From positions 186,001-250,000 of the forward strand of contig NZ_JAAIXY010000016.1 in assembly GCF_010894455.1 (NCBI RefSeq): a stretch of 64,000 bases of DNA, written 5' to 3'. The translations under genes were made by a program, and so were the position numbers. Positions 1 through 8,734 of this stretch are shown one piece after another. Below the pieces are notes generated by a model. It saw only the letters and a program-made list of their open reading frames with translations. It made no database searches and was not told the DNA's origin. Every line of letters begins with the position of its first letter. Positions within the stretch are counted from its first letter, which is position 1. The stretch comes from Myxococcus eversor (GTDB lineage: Bacteria; Myxococcota; Myxococcia; Myxococcales; Myxococcaceae).

Positions 1-330
1 ACCGCGTCCGGTCTGGAGCTGCTCACGCGCGACGGCGAGTGGCTGCCGGTGGACACGCTGCGCGGGCAGATTGTCGTGGACTCCGGCGACATGCTCAGCC
101 GCGTGACGAACGAGGTCATCCCCGCCACCACGCACCGGGTGGTGAATCCGAAGAGCGCGGACGAGGACACCGTCCGCTACTCGCTGCCCTTCTTCGTGCA
201 CCCCTATTCGGACTGCGTGCTCAAGCCGCTGCCCTGCACCGAGACGCCGGACAACCCAGCCCGGCACGCGCCCATCACCGCAGGCGCCTTCCTGCAGCAG
301 CGTCTGCGGGAGAACGGACTGTTGAAGTAG
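1..330 (+). CDS. 2OG-Fe(II)/isopenicillin N synthase-family oxygenase, C-terminal part
   Basis: Only the last 109 codons lie in the window; the frame is open from base 1. The visible part is the C-terminal half of the double-stranded beta-helix oxygenase fold: a VNDG-type region ending in SNEV-like TNEVIPATTHRVVNP, then RYSLPFFVHP. In the isopenicillin N synthase family this stretch carries the distal iron-binding histidine (the H of THRV) and the Arg-x-Ser pair that grips the co-substrate carboxylate (here RYS). The enzyme probably oxidises a small molecule using Fe(II), but the substrate cannot be read. A nitrilase-like gene follows 62 bp downstream on the same strand and may be co-transcribed. 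The N-terminal half and first iron ligands (HxD) are outside the window. Confidence 0.8.
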   Translation, partial: TASGLELLTRDGEWLPVDTLRGQIVVDSGDMLSRVTNEVIPATTHRVVNPKSADEDTVRYSLPFFVHPYSDCVLKPLPCTETPDNPARHAPITAGAFLQQRLRENGLLK

Positions 331-392
331 GCACACGCTTCTGCCCGGTGGACGGCGCAAGCTCGCGCCCCACCGGATGCCCCGGCCTTTTC

Positions 393-1457
393 GTGAACGA
401 CGCCCTGCCTCCCACCCACGTCGAGCTGTTCGCCCTCCAGCCTCGTGTCTCGCTGGAGGACTACGCGTCCCCCGCATCGTTCACCGCGAAGCACCGCGCG
501 CTCGCGGCGAGAGTCGATGCGCTGCGTGCACGCGATACATCCGGGCGACCCCTCCACCCCGCCCTCGCGGTGTGGCCGGAGCTGGTGGGCGCGCCCCTGG
601 CGATGATGGGTCACCTGCCTCGGGTTCAACGCCACACGACGACCCGAGGCGCCATGCGCCGCGTGGCCCTGGCCGAGTGGGCCCCCATGTGGCGAGCCTG
701 GAGAACGCTCCAGCCGCCGACGCGGGAAGAGTGCCTCTACGCCGCGCTCGCCTCCCGCGTGCATCGAGTGGTGCACGAGACCTTCTCCGGCATCGCCCGG
801 GACTTCCGCCTGTGGGTGGTGGCGGGCAGCGCGTTGCTTCCTGACAACCGACGAGGACTCGGCACCCCGGACTTCGAGCCCCGAGGCGCGCGCACGTACA
901 ACACCAGTCACACCTTCGACCCCGAGGGTCATTGCGTGGCGGTGACGCGCAAGGTGAACCTGGTGCCCGGCCGCGAGGACGTGCTGCACCTGAGTCCCGG
1001 ACGTCCCGAGGACATGACGGTGCTCGCCACGCCCTTCGGCCGACTGGGAACGCTGCTGGGCTACGACGCCTTCCGAAAGCCCCACACCGCGAAGGAGCCC
1101 TGGTTCGTGCCCTGCGCGCAGTACCTGGACGCCTTGGGGGCGGACATCCTCGCCCACCCGTCCGCCAACCCGTGGCCGTGGGACTCACCGTGGCCCTTCG
1201 AGTCGGCGGGAGGCAACCCGCGCACGGGAAGCCAGCACTGGTTCGACGAGGGCATTCCCTCCCAACTCTCCACGTTCCGCCGGGTCCGCTACACCGTGAC
1301 GGCCCAGCTCGTGGGAGACCTGCTCGACAACCACTTCGAGGCGCCCTCGCTCATCCTGGAGCGCACGGACGCCGCGCAACCACGGGTGCTCGCCTGCTCG
1401 GAGAACCCGCGGGACGAGGACGTGCTCCACGTCACCGTGCCCGCGTGCACCCCGTAA
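393..1457 (+). CDS. Nitrilase/carbon-nitrogen hydrolase-fold protein lacking the catalytic cysteine
   Basis: The 354-residue product from GTG 393 has the alpha-beta-beta-alpha layout of the carbon-nitrogen hydrolase superfamily. The general-base Glu is in VWPEL (about residue 66) and the Lys in TRKVNL (about residue 196). The nucleophile position, normally CYD after a beta strand, reads LLGYDAFR (about residue 228), so Cys is replaced by Gly; GGC differs from a Cys TGC codon by one base. The rest of the fold looks intact, with no frameshift. The protein is therefore either a non-catalytic nitrilase-like protein or an inactivated enzyme. The frame is open upstream to base 39, but that part overlaps the oxygenase and looks non-coding. 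No good Shine-Dalgarno is visible, so the exact start is uncertain. Confidence 0.72.
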   Translation: MNDALPPTHVELFALQPRVSLEDYASPASFTAKHRALAARVDALRARDTSGRPLHPALAVWPELVGAPLAMMGHLPRVQRHTTTRGAMRRVALAEWAPMWRAWRTLQPPTREECLYAALASRVHRVVHETFSGIARDFRLWVVAGSALLPDNRRGLGTPDFEPRGARTYNTSHTFDPEGHCVAVTRKVNLVPGREDVLHLSPGRPEDMTVLATPFGRLGTLLGYDAFRKPHTAKEPWFVPCAQYLDALGADILAHPSANPWPWDSPWPFESAGGNPRTGSQHWFDEGIPSQLSTFRRVRYTVTAQLVGDLLDNHFEAPSLILERTDAAQPRVLACSENPRDEDVLHVTVPACTP

Positions 1458-1458
1458 A

Positions 1459-2898
1459 TCAGTCGCCGAGCTTCTTCTTGAGCAGCTCGTTGACGAGCGC
1501 GGGGTTGCCCTTGCCCTTCATGGCCCGCATCACCTGGCCCACGAAAAAGCCGAACACCTGCTTCTTGCCCGCGCGGTACTTCTCAATCTCGCCCGCGTTC
1601 TTCGCGAGGATGTCGTCCACCACGGCTTCAATCGCGCCCGTGTCGCTCACCTGGGCGAGGCCCTTCTCCGCGATGATGTCCGGGGCCGAGCGGCCCGTGC
1701 GGAACATCTCCGCCAGCACGTCCTTGCCCGCGTTCGCGGACACCGTGCCCTGGTCCACGGCGCCCAGGAGCTCCGCCAACTGCGCGGGCGTGAAGCGCAC
1801 CGAGGTCACCGTCGAGCCCTCTTCCTTCAAGAGCCGCAGCAGCTCTCCGAGGAACCAGTTGGCGAGCTTCTTCGCGTCCGGGTAGCGCTCGGCGCACGCC
1901 TCGAAGAAGTCCGCGAGCGGGCGCTCCGCGGTGAGGATGCGCGCGTCATACACGGGCAGGCCATACTGACTCACGAAGCGCTGGAGCTTCGCGCGCGGCA
2001 GCTCGGGCAGCGTGTGGCCCACCGCCTCGATGACCTCCGTCGTCACGTGCAGCGGCGGGAGGTCGGGCTCCGGGAAGTACCGGTAGTCGTGCGCGTCCTC
2101 CTTGCTGCGCATGGAGCGCGAGACGCCCTTGTTGACGTCCCACAGGCGCGTCTCCTGGTCCACCTTCCCGCCGGACTCGATGACATCCACCTGCCGCGAA
2201 ATCTCGTACTCGATGGCCTGCTTCACGAAGCGGAACGAGTTGAGGTTCTTCAGCTCGCAGCGCTGGCCATAGGTGTCGGAGCCCTTGAGCATCACCGACA
2301 CGTTGGCGTCGCAGCGGAAGCTGCCCTCGTCCAGGTTGCCGTCGTTGACACCCAGGTACACGAGCACGTCGCGCAGCGCCTTGAGGTACTCCACCGCCTC
2401 GTCCGCGTCGCGCAGGTCCGGCTCGCTGACGATTTCCAAGAGCGGCACGCCCGCGCGGTTGAGGTCCACCAGACTCTGCCCGCCACCCGCGTCGTGCACG
2501 CTCTTGCCCGCGTCCTCCTCCATGTGGATGCGGCGCACGCGGATGAGCTTCTCGCCCTGCGGCGTGTCGATGAGCAGCTTGCCGTGCTCGCAGATGGGCA
2601 GGTCGTACTGCGTAATCTGGTAGCCCTTGGGCAGGTCCGGATAGAAGTAGTTCTTCCGGCTCCACACGCTCTTCGCGTTGACGCGGCACTCGAGCGCCAA
2701 GCCCGTGCGGATGGCGAAGTCGACGACGCGCTCATTGAGCACGGGCAACACGCCGGGCATGCCCAGGCACACCGGACAGGTGTTGCGATTGGGCTCCGCG
2801 CCGAACGCGGTGGAGCAGCCGCAGAAAATCTTCGACTGCGTGAGGAGCTGCGCGTGGACCTCGAGGCCGATGACGGGCTGAAAATCGCTCACGGGCAT
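1459..2898 (-). CDS. gatB: Asp/Glu-tRNA(Asn/Gln) amidotransferase subunit B
   Basis: GatB is the tRNA-binding and kinase subunit of the GatCAB amidotransferase, which converts Glu-tRNA(Gln) or Asp-tRNA(Asn) to the amidated form using glutamine and ATP. The 479-residue length is normal. The N-terminal signature is clear: [13 protein letters not shown], then FCGC and CPVCLGMPG (zinc-cradle cysteines, about residues 25-43), and [18 protein letters not shown] further on. The C-terminal Yqey-like helical domain ends [12 protein letters not shown]. It is the last gene of the zinc-finger/gatC/gatA/gatB transcription unit, 29 bp after gatA. Its stop codon lies one base from the stop of the convergent nitrilase-like gene, leaving no room for a separate terminator. 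Confidence 0.97.
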   Translation of the reverse strand: MPVSDFQPVIGLEVHAQLLTQSKIFCGCSTAFGAEPNRNTCPVCLGMPGVLPVLNERVVDFAIRTGLALECRVNAKSVWSRKNYFYPDLPKGYQITQYDLPICEHGKLLIDTPQGEKLIRVRRIHMEEDAGKSVHDAGGGQSLVDLNRAGVPLLEIVSEPDLRDADEAVEYLKALRDVLVYLGVNDGNLDEGSFRCDANVSVMLKGSDTYGQRCELKNLNSFRFVKQAIEYEISRQVDVIESGGKVDQETRLWDVNKGVSRSMRSKEDAHDYRYFPEPDLPPLHVTTEVIEAVGHTLPELPRAKLQRFVSQYGLPVYDARILTAERPLADFFEACAERYPDAKKLANWFLGELLRLLKEEGSTVTSVRFTPAQLAELLGAVDQGTVSANAGKDVLAEMFRTGRSAPDIIAEKGLAQVSDTGAIEAVVDDILAKNAGEIEKYRAGKKQVFGFFVGQVMRAMKGKGNPALVNELLKKKLGD

Positions 2899-2927
2899 GG
2901 CGGTGTCACCGATGCGGACCTCGTGCC

Positions 2928-4388
2928 CTAGATGGGCGCGAGGCGGCGGAAGAAGTCGTGCTCGCGCTCGAAGGCCCGAGCGATGCGCAAGAGGAGGGCC
3001 TCGTCGAAGGGCCGTCCCAGAACCTGGAGCCCCACCGGCAGCCCCGCCTTCGTGAAGCCGCAGGGCACCGACAAGCCAGGCACGCCCGCCAGGTTGCAGG
3101 GCAGCGTGTAGACGTCCATCAGGTACATGGACAGCGGGTCATCCACCTTCTCGCCCAGCTTGAACGGCGCCACCGGAGAGATGGGAGCCACCAGCGCATC
3201 CACCTCCTTGAAGACGCGCGTGAAGTCCTCGCGGATGAGGGTGCGGACCTTCTGCGCGCGCAGGTAGTAGGCGTCGTAGTAGCCGGCGGACAGCGCGTAC
3301 GTGCCCAGCATGATGCGGCGCTTCACCTCCGGCCCGAAGCCCCGCTCACGCGTCAGCGAGTACAGCTCCTTGAGGCCGCGCGCGTCCTTGGCCCTCAGGC
3401 CGTAGCGCACGCCGTCGTAGCGGGCCAGGTTGCTGGACGCCTCGGCGGGAGCGATGAGGTAGTAGGTCGCCAGCGCGTACTGCGTATGTGGCAGCGACAC
3501 GTCCACCAACGTCGCGCCCTGCCGCTCGTACTCGCGCAGGGCCGCGCGCACGGAGGCCTCCACCTCCTCCTCCATGCCCTGGGCGAAGTATTCGCGCGGC
3601 ACGCCCAGCTTCAGCCCGCGCACGCCCTGCTCCAGCTCCGCCGAGTAGTCCGGCGTCGTCACCGGCGCGGACGTGGAGTCCCTCGGGTCGTGCTGGGCGA
3701 GGATTTGGAGCAGCGCCGCCGCGTCCGACACCGTGCGCGTCATCGGACCGGGCTGGTCCAGCGACGAGGCGTAGGCGATGACGCCGTAGCGCGACACGCG
3801 CCCGTACGTGGGCTTGAGGCCCACCGTGTTGGTGAAGGCCGCGGGCTGGCGGATGGAGCCGCCCGTGTCAGTGCCCAGCGCGCCGAACACCTCGCGCGCC
3901 GCCACCGCCGCCGCCGAGCCTCCCGAGGAGCCTCCCGGCGTGCGCGTCACATCCCAGGGGTTGTGCGTGGGGAAGTACGCGCTGGACTCATTGGAGGAGC
4001 CCATCGCGAACTCGTCCAGGTTGAGCTTGCCCAGCAGCGGCAGGCCCGCCTCGCGCAACAGGCGAACCACCGTCGCGTCCAGCGGCGGCACGAAGCCCTC
4101 CAGCACGCGCGAGCCGGCGGTGGTCTCCAGACCCTCGGTGAGGAAGAGGTCCTTGAGTCCCACGGGCACGCCGTCCAGGCGGCTCGCCGGAGTGCCCGCC
4201 TTGCGACGCGCGTCACTGGCCTCGGCGGCGGCCAGGGCACCGGCCTCGTCCACGCGCAGGAAGGCTCGAATCTTCGGGTCCACCCGCTGGATGCGCTCCA
4301 GACACGCGCGGGTGGCTTCCACGGAGGACACCTGACCCGCGGCCAGCTTCTCCGCGAGCTCCAGCATCGTCAGGTCCGTGAGCTGCAT
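2928..4388 (-). CDS. gatA: Asp/Glu-tRNA(Asn/Gln) amidotransferase subunit A
   Basis: GatA is the amidase subunit of GatCAB. It hydrolyses glutamine and passes ammonia to GatB. The 486-residue protein shows the amidase-signature Ser-cisSer-Lys triad: Lys in [10 protein letters not shown] (about residue 78), the cis-Ser in [15 protein letters not shown] (about 153) and the nucleophile Ser in [14 protein letters not shown] (about 177). The start ATG at 4388 follows a GGAGGGGAG ribosome-binding site. It sits 21 bp after gatC and 29 bp before gatB on the same strand, as expected for one heterotrimer encoded in an operon. Confidence 0.97.
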   Translation of the reverse strand: MQLTDLTMLELAEKLAAGQVSSVEATRACLERIQRVDPKIRAFLRVDEAGALAAAEASDARRKAGTPASRLDGVPVGLKDLFLTEGLETTAGSRVLEGFVPPLDATVVRLLREAGLPLLGKLNLDEFAMGSSNESSAYFPTHNPWDVTRTPGGSSGGSAAAVAAREVFGALGTDTGGSIRQPAAFTNTVGLKPTYGRVSRYGVIAYASSLDQPGPMTRTVSDAAALLQILAQHDPRDSTSAPVTTPDYSAELEQGVRGLKLGVPREYFAQGMEEEVEASVRAALREYERQGATLVDVSLPHTQYALATYYLIAPAEASSNLARYDGVRYGLRAKDARGLKELYSLTRERGFGPEVKRRIMLGTYALSAGYYDAYYLRAQKVRTLIREDFTRVFKEVDALVAPISPVAPFKLGEKVDDPLSMYLMDVYTLPCNLAGVPGLSVPCGFTKAGLPVGLQVLGRPFDEALLLRIARAFEREHDFFRRLAPI

Positions 4389-4409
4389 GACGTGGGGCTC
4401 CCCTCCTGG

Positions 4410-4697
4410 CTACTCGATGATTTTGGGCACCGCGAAGGACGTGCCCGACTTCGCCGGGGCGTTGGCCAGCGACTTCTCGGGCGGCAGCGAGGGCCGCGTC
4501 ACGTCCTCCCGAAGGAGCGAGGCCGTCAGCGTGGCGTGCGACGTGGGCTCCACGTTCTCCACGTCCAGCGACTGCAACTGAGTCACCGCGTCCAGCACCG
4601 CCGACAGCTGCGTGGACAGGCGCTGCTCCTCCTCGGGAGTCAGCGCCAGCCTCGCCAGCGTGGCCACATGTCGCACCTGCTCGAGCGTGAGGGCCAT
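4410..4697 (-). CDS. gatC: Asp/Glu-tRNA(Asn/Gln) amidotransferase subunit C
   Basis: This 95-residue protein matches GatC, the small subunit that wraps around GatA and stabilises the GatCAB complex. The typical opening MALTLEQVRHVATLARLAL and the LDVENVEPTSHA segment are present, as is the C-terminal tail ending in VPKIIE. Length is standard. It is the second gene of the minus-strand unit, 26 bp after the zinc-finger protein and 21 bp before gatA. Confidence 0.95.
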   Translation of the reverse strand: MALTLEQVRHVATLARLALTPEEEQRLSTQLSAVLDAVTQLQSLDVENVEPTSHATLTASLLREDVTRPSLPPEKSLANAPAKSGTSFAVPKIIE

Positions 4698-4723
4698 GCG
4701 TGGAAGCCTCCGACCGCGAGTGA

Positions 4724-5053
4724 CTACTTGCGCTTGAAGAGGTTCAGGATGGCGCCCATCACCTTGCCACTGCCCTCGTGGCCGTGGTGCGCCATCAGCT
4801 GCTCCAGCTCACCGGAGTCCAGGAAGACGCCGCCACAGTTGAAGCACGTCTCCAGGTCCACGTTGCCCTGCTTGAGCGTCTGGAGGTCCATGCCGCACTT
4901 GGGGCACTTCATCCAGTGGAGCTTCTTGAGCTCCTCGCGCTGCTTCTCCGCCGTCTCCGCGGCCTGCTGGAGCGCCAGCTTGCGCTTCTTTTCGATGTCC
5001 TCCCGGGCGAAGTACTCTTCCTCGCTCGAGGACGGCTTGTCGGTGTCTGCCAT
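4724..5053 (-). CDS. TFIIB-type zinc-ribbon protein (zf-TFIIB family)
   Basis: The 109-residue protein has a charged N-terminal coiled segment (about residues 10-45, Glu/Lys-rich) and one zinc ribbon: MKCPKCGMDL, then ETCFNCGGVFLDSGEL, giving a CxxC...CxxC tetrad about 20 residues apart. This matches the bacterial zf-TFIIB family, whose molecular role is unknown; zinc binding is inferred from the four cysteines. It ends GAILNLFKRK. The ATG at 5053 has a GGAGGAG ribosome-binding site. It leads the gatCAB operon with 26-bp spacing and diverges from ftsK across a 203-bp gap. The link to tRNA amidation is positional only. Confidence 0.85.
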   Translation of the reverse strand: MADTDKPSSSEEEYFAREDIEKKRKLALQQAAETAEKQREELKKLHWMKCPKCGMDLQTLKQGNVDLETCFNCGGVFLDSGELEQLMAHHGHEGSGKVMGAILNLFKRK

Positions 5054-5170
5054 GGCGATGCTCCTCCAAGAAATCGTGGCGGCACCATACCCCCTCTGGT
5101 GGAGGGCGCAGCCGAAATGTAGGCCCTGTGTCCGGCACCGTCCGCCCGGACTGGAGCGACTGCCGGAAAA

Positions 5171-5198
5171 TTGACCAGACCCCCTCCCTCCCTACACT
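5171..5198 (+). promoter_or_regulatory. Candidate housekeeping promoter of ftsK
   Basis: TTGACC (5171-5176) and TACACT (5193-5198) are separated by 16 bp, a good match to a sigma-70/sigma-A promoter. The predicted start near 5205 would leave a leader of about 50 nt before the ftsK ATG at 5257. The assignment is by eye; no transcript data are available. Confidence 0.5.
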
Positions 5199-5256
5199 CG
5201 CGACGGGCATTGCTACAGCCCGCTACGCGGCTGAGACGCGCAGAGGGAAGAAGGTC

Positions 5257-8200
5257 ATGACGGCGAAGAAGGGTCGGGCGGAAAAGGCGGTACTCTCCCG
5301 TCAGGAGATCGCGACGCGTCGCAAGGCGCTCGCGGACAAGCGACGGAAGGCGGGCGCCGAGGGAGGCGACGGCAGCGCGGGGCGTGCCATCACCGGCGTG
5401 TTCCTGCTCGCGGCGTCGCTCTTGTCCTTGTTGGCGGTCGCCACGTTCGACGCCCATGACAGGGTCGGACCGGGCTTCCGCAACGCGGTGGGCCCCATGG
5501 GCCACCTCATCGCGGAGACGCTGCGAGGGATGCTGGGCGTGTGCGCCTACCTGGCCCCCGTGGGCGGGCTCTACACGGCCATGGTGCTCTTCGTGGGCAG
5601 CCGCGAGCGCAAGCGCGGCCCTCAAATCATCAGCCTCTTCCTGCTGACCGTGAGCATCTCCGTCCTGGCGCAGCTCATGTTCGCCGGAGACAAGGGCTGG
5701 GCACATCCTCCCGGAGGCGCGCTGGGCGCCAGCCTGGGTGGGGTGATGGAGGGGCTGTTCTCCACCGTCGGCACCGTCATCCTGGTGACGGCCATCAGCG
5801 CCGCCGCCCTCATCGTCGGGACGCAGTACACGTTCTTCAAGCTGTGCTCGCTGGTGTGGGCCGGCCTGAGCGTCCTGGGCCGCCGCGTCGCCGAGTCCGC
5901 GAACGTCTTCTGGGAGGCGCAGAAGGCGTCCTACAAGGTCCGACAGGAGCGCGCGGCGGAGGAGAAGCTGGAGGAGGCCGCCTTCCTCGCGCAAATCGAG
6001 GCGGATGAGGAAGAGCTGGCCGAAGCCGAGCGCGCCGCCGAAGAGGCCGAAGCCGCCGAGGCGGAGGCCATGGCCGAAGAGGCCGTGCGCCTGGCCCGGC
6101 AGAACGAGAAGGAGCAGGCCCTCGCCGCGAAGCTGGCCCTCAAGGACGGGCGCGAGAAGGGGGAGAAGCGCAAGGCACTGCCGCTCCCCGCCGAGACGGA
6201 CTCGCTGCCACCCACGTCGTCGCCGTCCCTGCCCGCCGACAACAGGCTCGCGCTGCGCGCCGAGAAGCGTCCCGCGCCCGGAGCGGACCCGGCCTGGGCC
6301 GCGTCGTTCCTCGCCCCCGCGCCCCACTCCACCCCGATTGTCCCCGAGGGAGTCGAGCCCCCGAGGAGCCGCCGGAAGACGCCCAACATCGTCACCGGTC
6401 CGGGCACGCCGCCCGTCGCCGCGCTGCCCGAGAGCCACGAGCCCGTAGCGCCCGCGGCCCCCATCATCGCCGCGCCGGTGCCTCAGCCCGTCGCGCCGGC
6501 CCCTGCCCCGGCTCCCGCGCCTGCCACCCCGGCGGCGGCGCGCATGCCGCTCATCGTGGCGCCCAAGGCGCTGGCCGCGCCCACCGTGAAGAAGGCCCAG
6601 GACCAGTTCGAGTTCGTGGGTGACCGCAAGAGCTTCACGCTGCCGCCGCTGGACGTCCTGGAGTGCGACAAGCAGGAGCGCTCCGAGCTGGACAAGGACG
6701 CCTTCCTCTCCACGGCGGAGAAGCTGCGCGCGAAGCTGGCCGACTTCGGCATCGTCGGCGAGGTGGTCGAGATTCGTCCCGGCCCCGTCGTCACCATGTA
6801 CGAGTTCCTGCCGGGACCGGGCATCAAGGTGAGCAAGATCGCAGCGCTCGCGGACGACCTGGCCATGGCCATGGAGGCGATGCGCGTGCGCATCGTCGCG
6901 CCCATCCCCGGCAAGGGCGTGGTGGGCATCGAGGTTCCCAACAAGGACCGGGAGACCGTCTACCTCAAGGAGATCGCCGAGCAGGACGCCTTCATCAAGA
7001 GCGCCAGCAAGCTGACCATGTGCGTGGGCAAGGACATCGAGGGCATGCCGTATGTCTTCGACCTGGCCAAGGCGCCCCACCTGCTCATCGCCGGCACCAC
7101 CGGCTCCGGCAAGTCGGTGGCCGTCAACTCCATGATCATGAGCATCCTCCTCAAGTCCACACCGGAGGAGGTCCGCTTCATCATGGTGGACCCGAAGATG
7201 TTGGAGCTCTCCATCTACGAGGGCATCCCCCATCTGCTGCTGCCCGTCGTGACGGACCCGAAGAAGGCGGCGCTCGCGCTGCGCTGGGCCGTGGAGGAGA
7301 TGGAGCGCCGCTACCAGCTCCTCTCCGAGGCGGGCGTGCGCAACATCGCCGGCTACAACAAGCTGGTGGAGAGCTCCGCCACCGAGGTGAAGGGCGCGTC
7401 GGGCACTCCCGAGGCCGCCCCGAAGAAGAAGTCGAAGCCCAAGAAGATGCTCGTGCTCGACGTGGAGGGCGGCGACAAGCCCTCCTCGGGCGGGGACGGA
7501 CTGGGCGTGGCCGTGCCTCGGGACGACGACGAGATGCACGAGGCGCAGGGGTCCGACGCGCCGGACGAAGTGCCCGAGGTGGAAGCCGAGGCCGACGACG
7601 AGTCGGACGTGCCCTTCGTGTCGGCCAGCGACAAGCCGGAGAAGAAGGAGCTCAAGAAGCTGCCGTACATCGTGGTCATCATCGACGAACTGGCGGACCT
7701 GATGATGGTGGCCAGCCGCGAGGTGGAGACCTACGTGGCGCGCCTGGCGCAGATGGCGCGTGCGTCCGGCATCCACCTGATGGTCGCCACGCAGCGTCCG
7801 TCCACGGACGTCGTCACCGGCGTCATCAAGGCGAACTTCCCCACGCGCATCAGCTTCATGCTGCGCTCCAAGCCGGACTCGATGACGATTCTCGGCACGG
7901 TGGGCGCGGAGGCCCTGCTGGGCATGGGCGACATGCTCATCATGCCGCCCACGAGCGCGCACCTGCAGCGCGTGCACGGCGCCTACGTGTCGGAGAACGA
8001 AATCAAGAAGGCGGTGGACCACCTCAAGGCCCAGGGCAAGCCCGTCTTCGACGAGACCATCCTCAAGCCACGCGACGAGGACGTGGAGTCCGGTGGCGAA
8101 GAGGACGAGCTGTCCGACGAGCTGTACGACCAGGCGCTCGCGACGGTCAGCGAGATGCGGGCCGTCTCCATCTCCATGCTCCAGCGCAAGATGCGCATCG

Positions 8201-8331
8201 GCTACAACCGTGCCGCACGCATGATTGAGCGCATGGAGCGCGATGGCGTGGTAGGCGCGGCGGATGGCGCCAAGCCCCGCGAGGTGCTCATCCGGGGTGT
8301 GGGCGACATGCCCGGCGCCGGAGCCATGTAG
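5257..8331 (+). CDS. ftsK: DNA translocase FtsK/SpoIIIE
   Basis: FtsK is a septum-anchored ATP-driven DNA pump that clears and resolves chromosomes at division. From ATG 5257 (GAGGGAAG site upstream) the product is 1024 residues. N-terminal membrane segments (about residues 45-205) are followed by a Glu/Ala then Ala/Pro-rich linker (about 210-450). The alpha/beta motor has Walker A IAGTTGSGKS (about 611-620), VDPKMLELSIYEGIPHLL and Walker B IVVIIDELADL (about 805). The C-terminal gamma winged helix (about 951-1024) contains the KMRIGYNRAARMIERMERDG signature. Between the ERRYQLLSEAGVRNIAGYN helix and Walker B there is an acidic, Lys/Asp/Glu-rich insertion of roughly 90 residues (about 708-798), longer than the short variable loop in E. 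coli FtsK. An intrinsic terminator follows the gene. Confidence 0.96.
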   Translation: MTAKKGRAEKAVLSRQEIATRRKALADKRRKAGAEGGDGSAGRAITGVFLLAASLLSLLAVATFDAHDRVGPGFRNAVGPMGHLIAETLRGMLGVCAYLAPVGGLYTAMVLFVGSRERKRGPQIISLFLLTVSISVLAQLMFAGDKGWAHPPGGALGASLGGVMEGLFSTVGTVILVTAISAAALIVGTQYTFFKLCSLVWAGLSVLGRRVAESANVFWEAQKASYKVRQERAAEEKLEEAAFLAQIEADEEELAEAERAAEEAEAAEAEAMAEEAVRLARQNEKEQALAAKLALKDGREKGEKRKALPLPAETDSLPPTSSPSLPADNRLALRAEKRPAPGADPAWAASFLAPAPHSTPIVPEGVEPPRSRRKTPNIVTGPGTPPVAALPESHEPVAPAAPIIAAPVPQPVAPAPAPAPAPATPAAARMPLIVAPKALAAPTVKKAQDQFEFVGDRKSFTLPPLDVLECDKQERSELDKDAFLSTAEKLRAKLADFGIVGEVVEIRPGPVVTMYEFLPGPGIKVSKIAALADDLAMAMEAMRVRIVAPIPGKGVVGIEVPNKDRETVYLKEIAEQDAFIKSASKLTMCVGKDIEGMPYVFDLAKAPHLLIAGTTGSGKSVAVNSMIMSILLKSTPEEVRFIMVDPKMLELSIYEGIPHLLLPVVTDPKKAALALRWAVEEMERRYQLLSEAGVRNIAGYNKLVESSATEVKGASGTPEAAPKKKSKPKKMLVLDVEGGDKPSSGGDGLGVAVPRDDDEMHEAQGSDAPDEVPEVEAEADDESDVPFVSASDKPEKKELKKLPYIVVIIDELADLMMVASREVETYVARLAQMARASGIHLMVATQRPSTDVVTGVIKANFPTRISFMLRSKPDSMTILGTVGAEALLGMGDMLIMPPTSAHLQRVHGAYVSENEIKKAVDHLKAQGKPVFDETILKPRDEDVESGGEEDELSDELYDQALATVSEMRAVSISMLQRKMRIGYNRAARMIERMERDGVVGAADGAKPREVLIRGVGDMPGAGAM

Positions 8332-8381
8332 CCACGCGGGGCCGCGAGGGACGGGCCCCTGCATCGAGGATTGTTCAAGCG

Positions 8382-8422
8382 TGGGGGTGTCCGGAGCGGT
8401 CCGGGCGCCCCCATCTTCGTTT
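8382..8422 (+). terminator. Intrinsic terminator after ftsK
   Basis: TGGGGG at 8382-8387 pairs with CCCCCA at 8408-8413, and the inner bases pair as well. The result is a 13-bp stem with two G-U wobbles and a 6-nt loop (8395-8400), followed by TCTTCGTTT. It lies about 50 bp after the ftsK stop and upstream of the ABM-domain gene, so it probably ends ftsK transcription. Confidence 0.65.
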
Positions 8423-8449
8423 CCCCCAGCACGTCCCAGGTGAGCGCCC

Positions 8450-8734
8450 ATGATTGTCGCCATCTCCCGCTTCCGCCCCGCCCCCGAGGAGGTCGAGCGC
8501 CTGATTGCCCGCTTCCAGGAGCGCGCGCGGCGGGTGGACACCCATGACGGGTTCCTGGGGCTGGAGGTGCTGCGGTCCTTCGAGCGCTCGCCGGAGCTCC
8601 TGCTGGTGACGCGCTGGCGGGACAGGGAGGCCATGCGGAGCTATTTCCAGTCGGAGGACTTCCGGCGCGCCAAGGAAGCCAGCGCCGAGCAGGACGGGGC
8701 GACGTTCGCCATCTACGAGGTGGTGGGCACCTGA
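8450..8734 (+). CDS. ABM-domain (antibiotic biosynthesis monooxygenase-like) protein
   Basis: The 94-residue protein is a single dimeric alpha-beta barrel of the ABM superfamily. MIVAISRFRP opens the first strand, VDTHDGFLGLEVLRS the second, LLLVTRWRDREAMRSYFQSE the characteristic strand-helix, and FAIYEV the last. Family members include quinol monooxygenases and haem-degrading IsdG/HmoB proteins, so the substrate cannot be assigned. The closest style is the HmoB/YhgC-like group, where the WRD(x)EA motif is typical. It is preceded by the ftsK terminator and followed 51 bp later by the methyltransferase gene on the same strand. Confidence 0.75.
   Translation: MIVAISRFRPAPEEVERLIARFQERARRVDTHDGFLGLEVLRSFERSPELLLVTRWRDREAMRSYFQSEDFRRAKEASAEQDGATFAIYEVVGT

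Noticed and set aside
4909-8634. 1241-residue minus-strand open frame opposite ftsK
   Set aside because: High-GC shadow of ftsK: His/Arg/Leu-rich with no recognisable domain, and ftsK on the plus strand has all family motifs.
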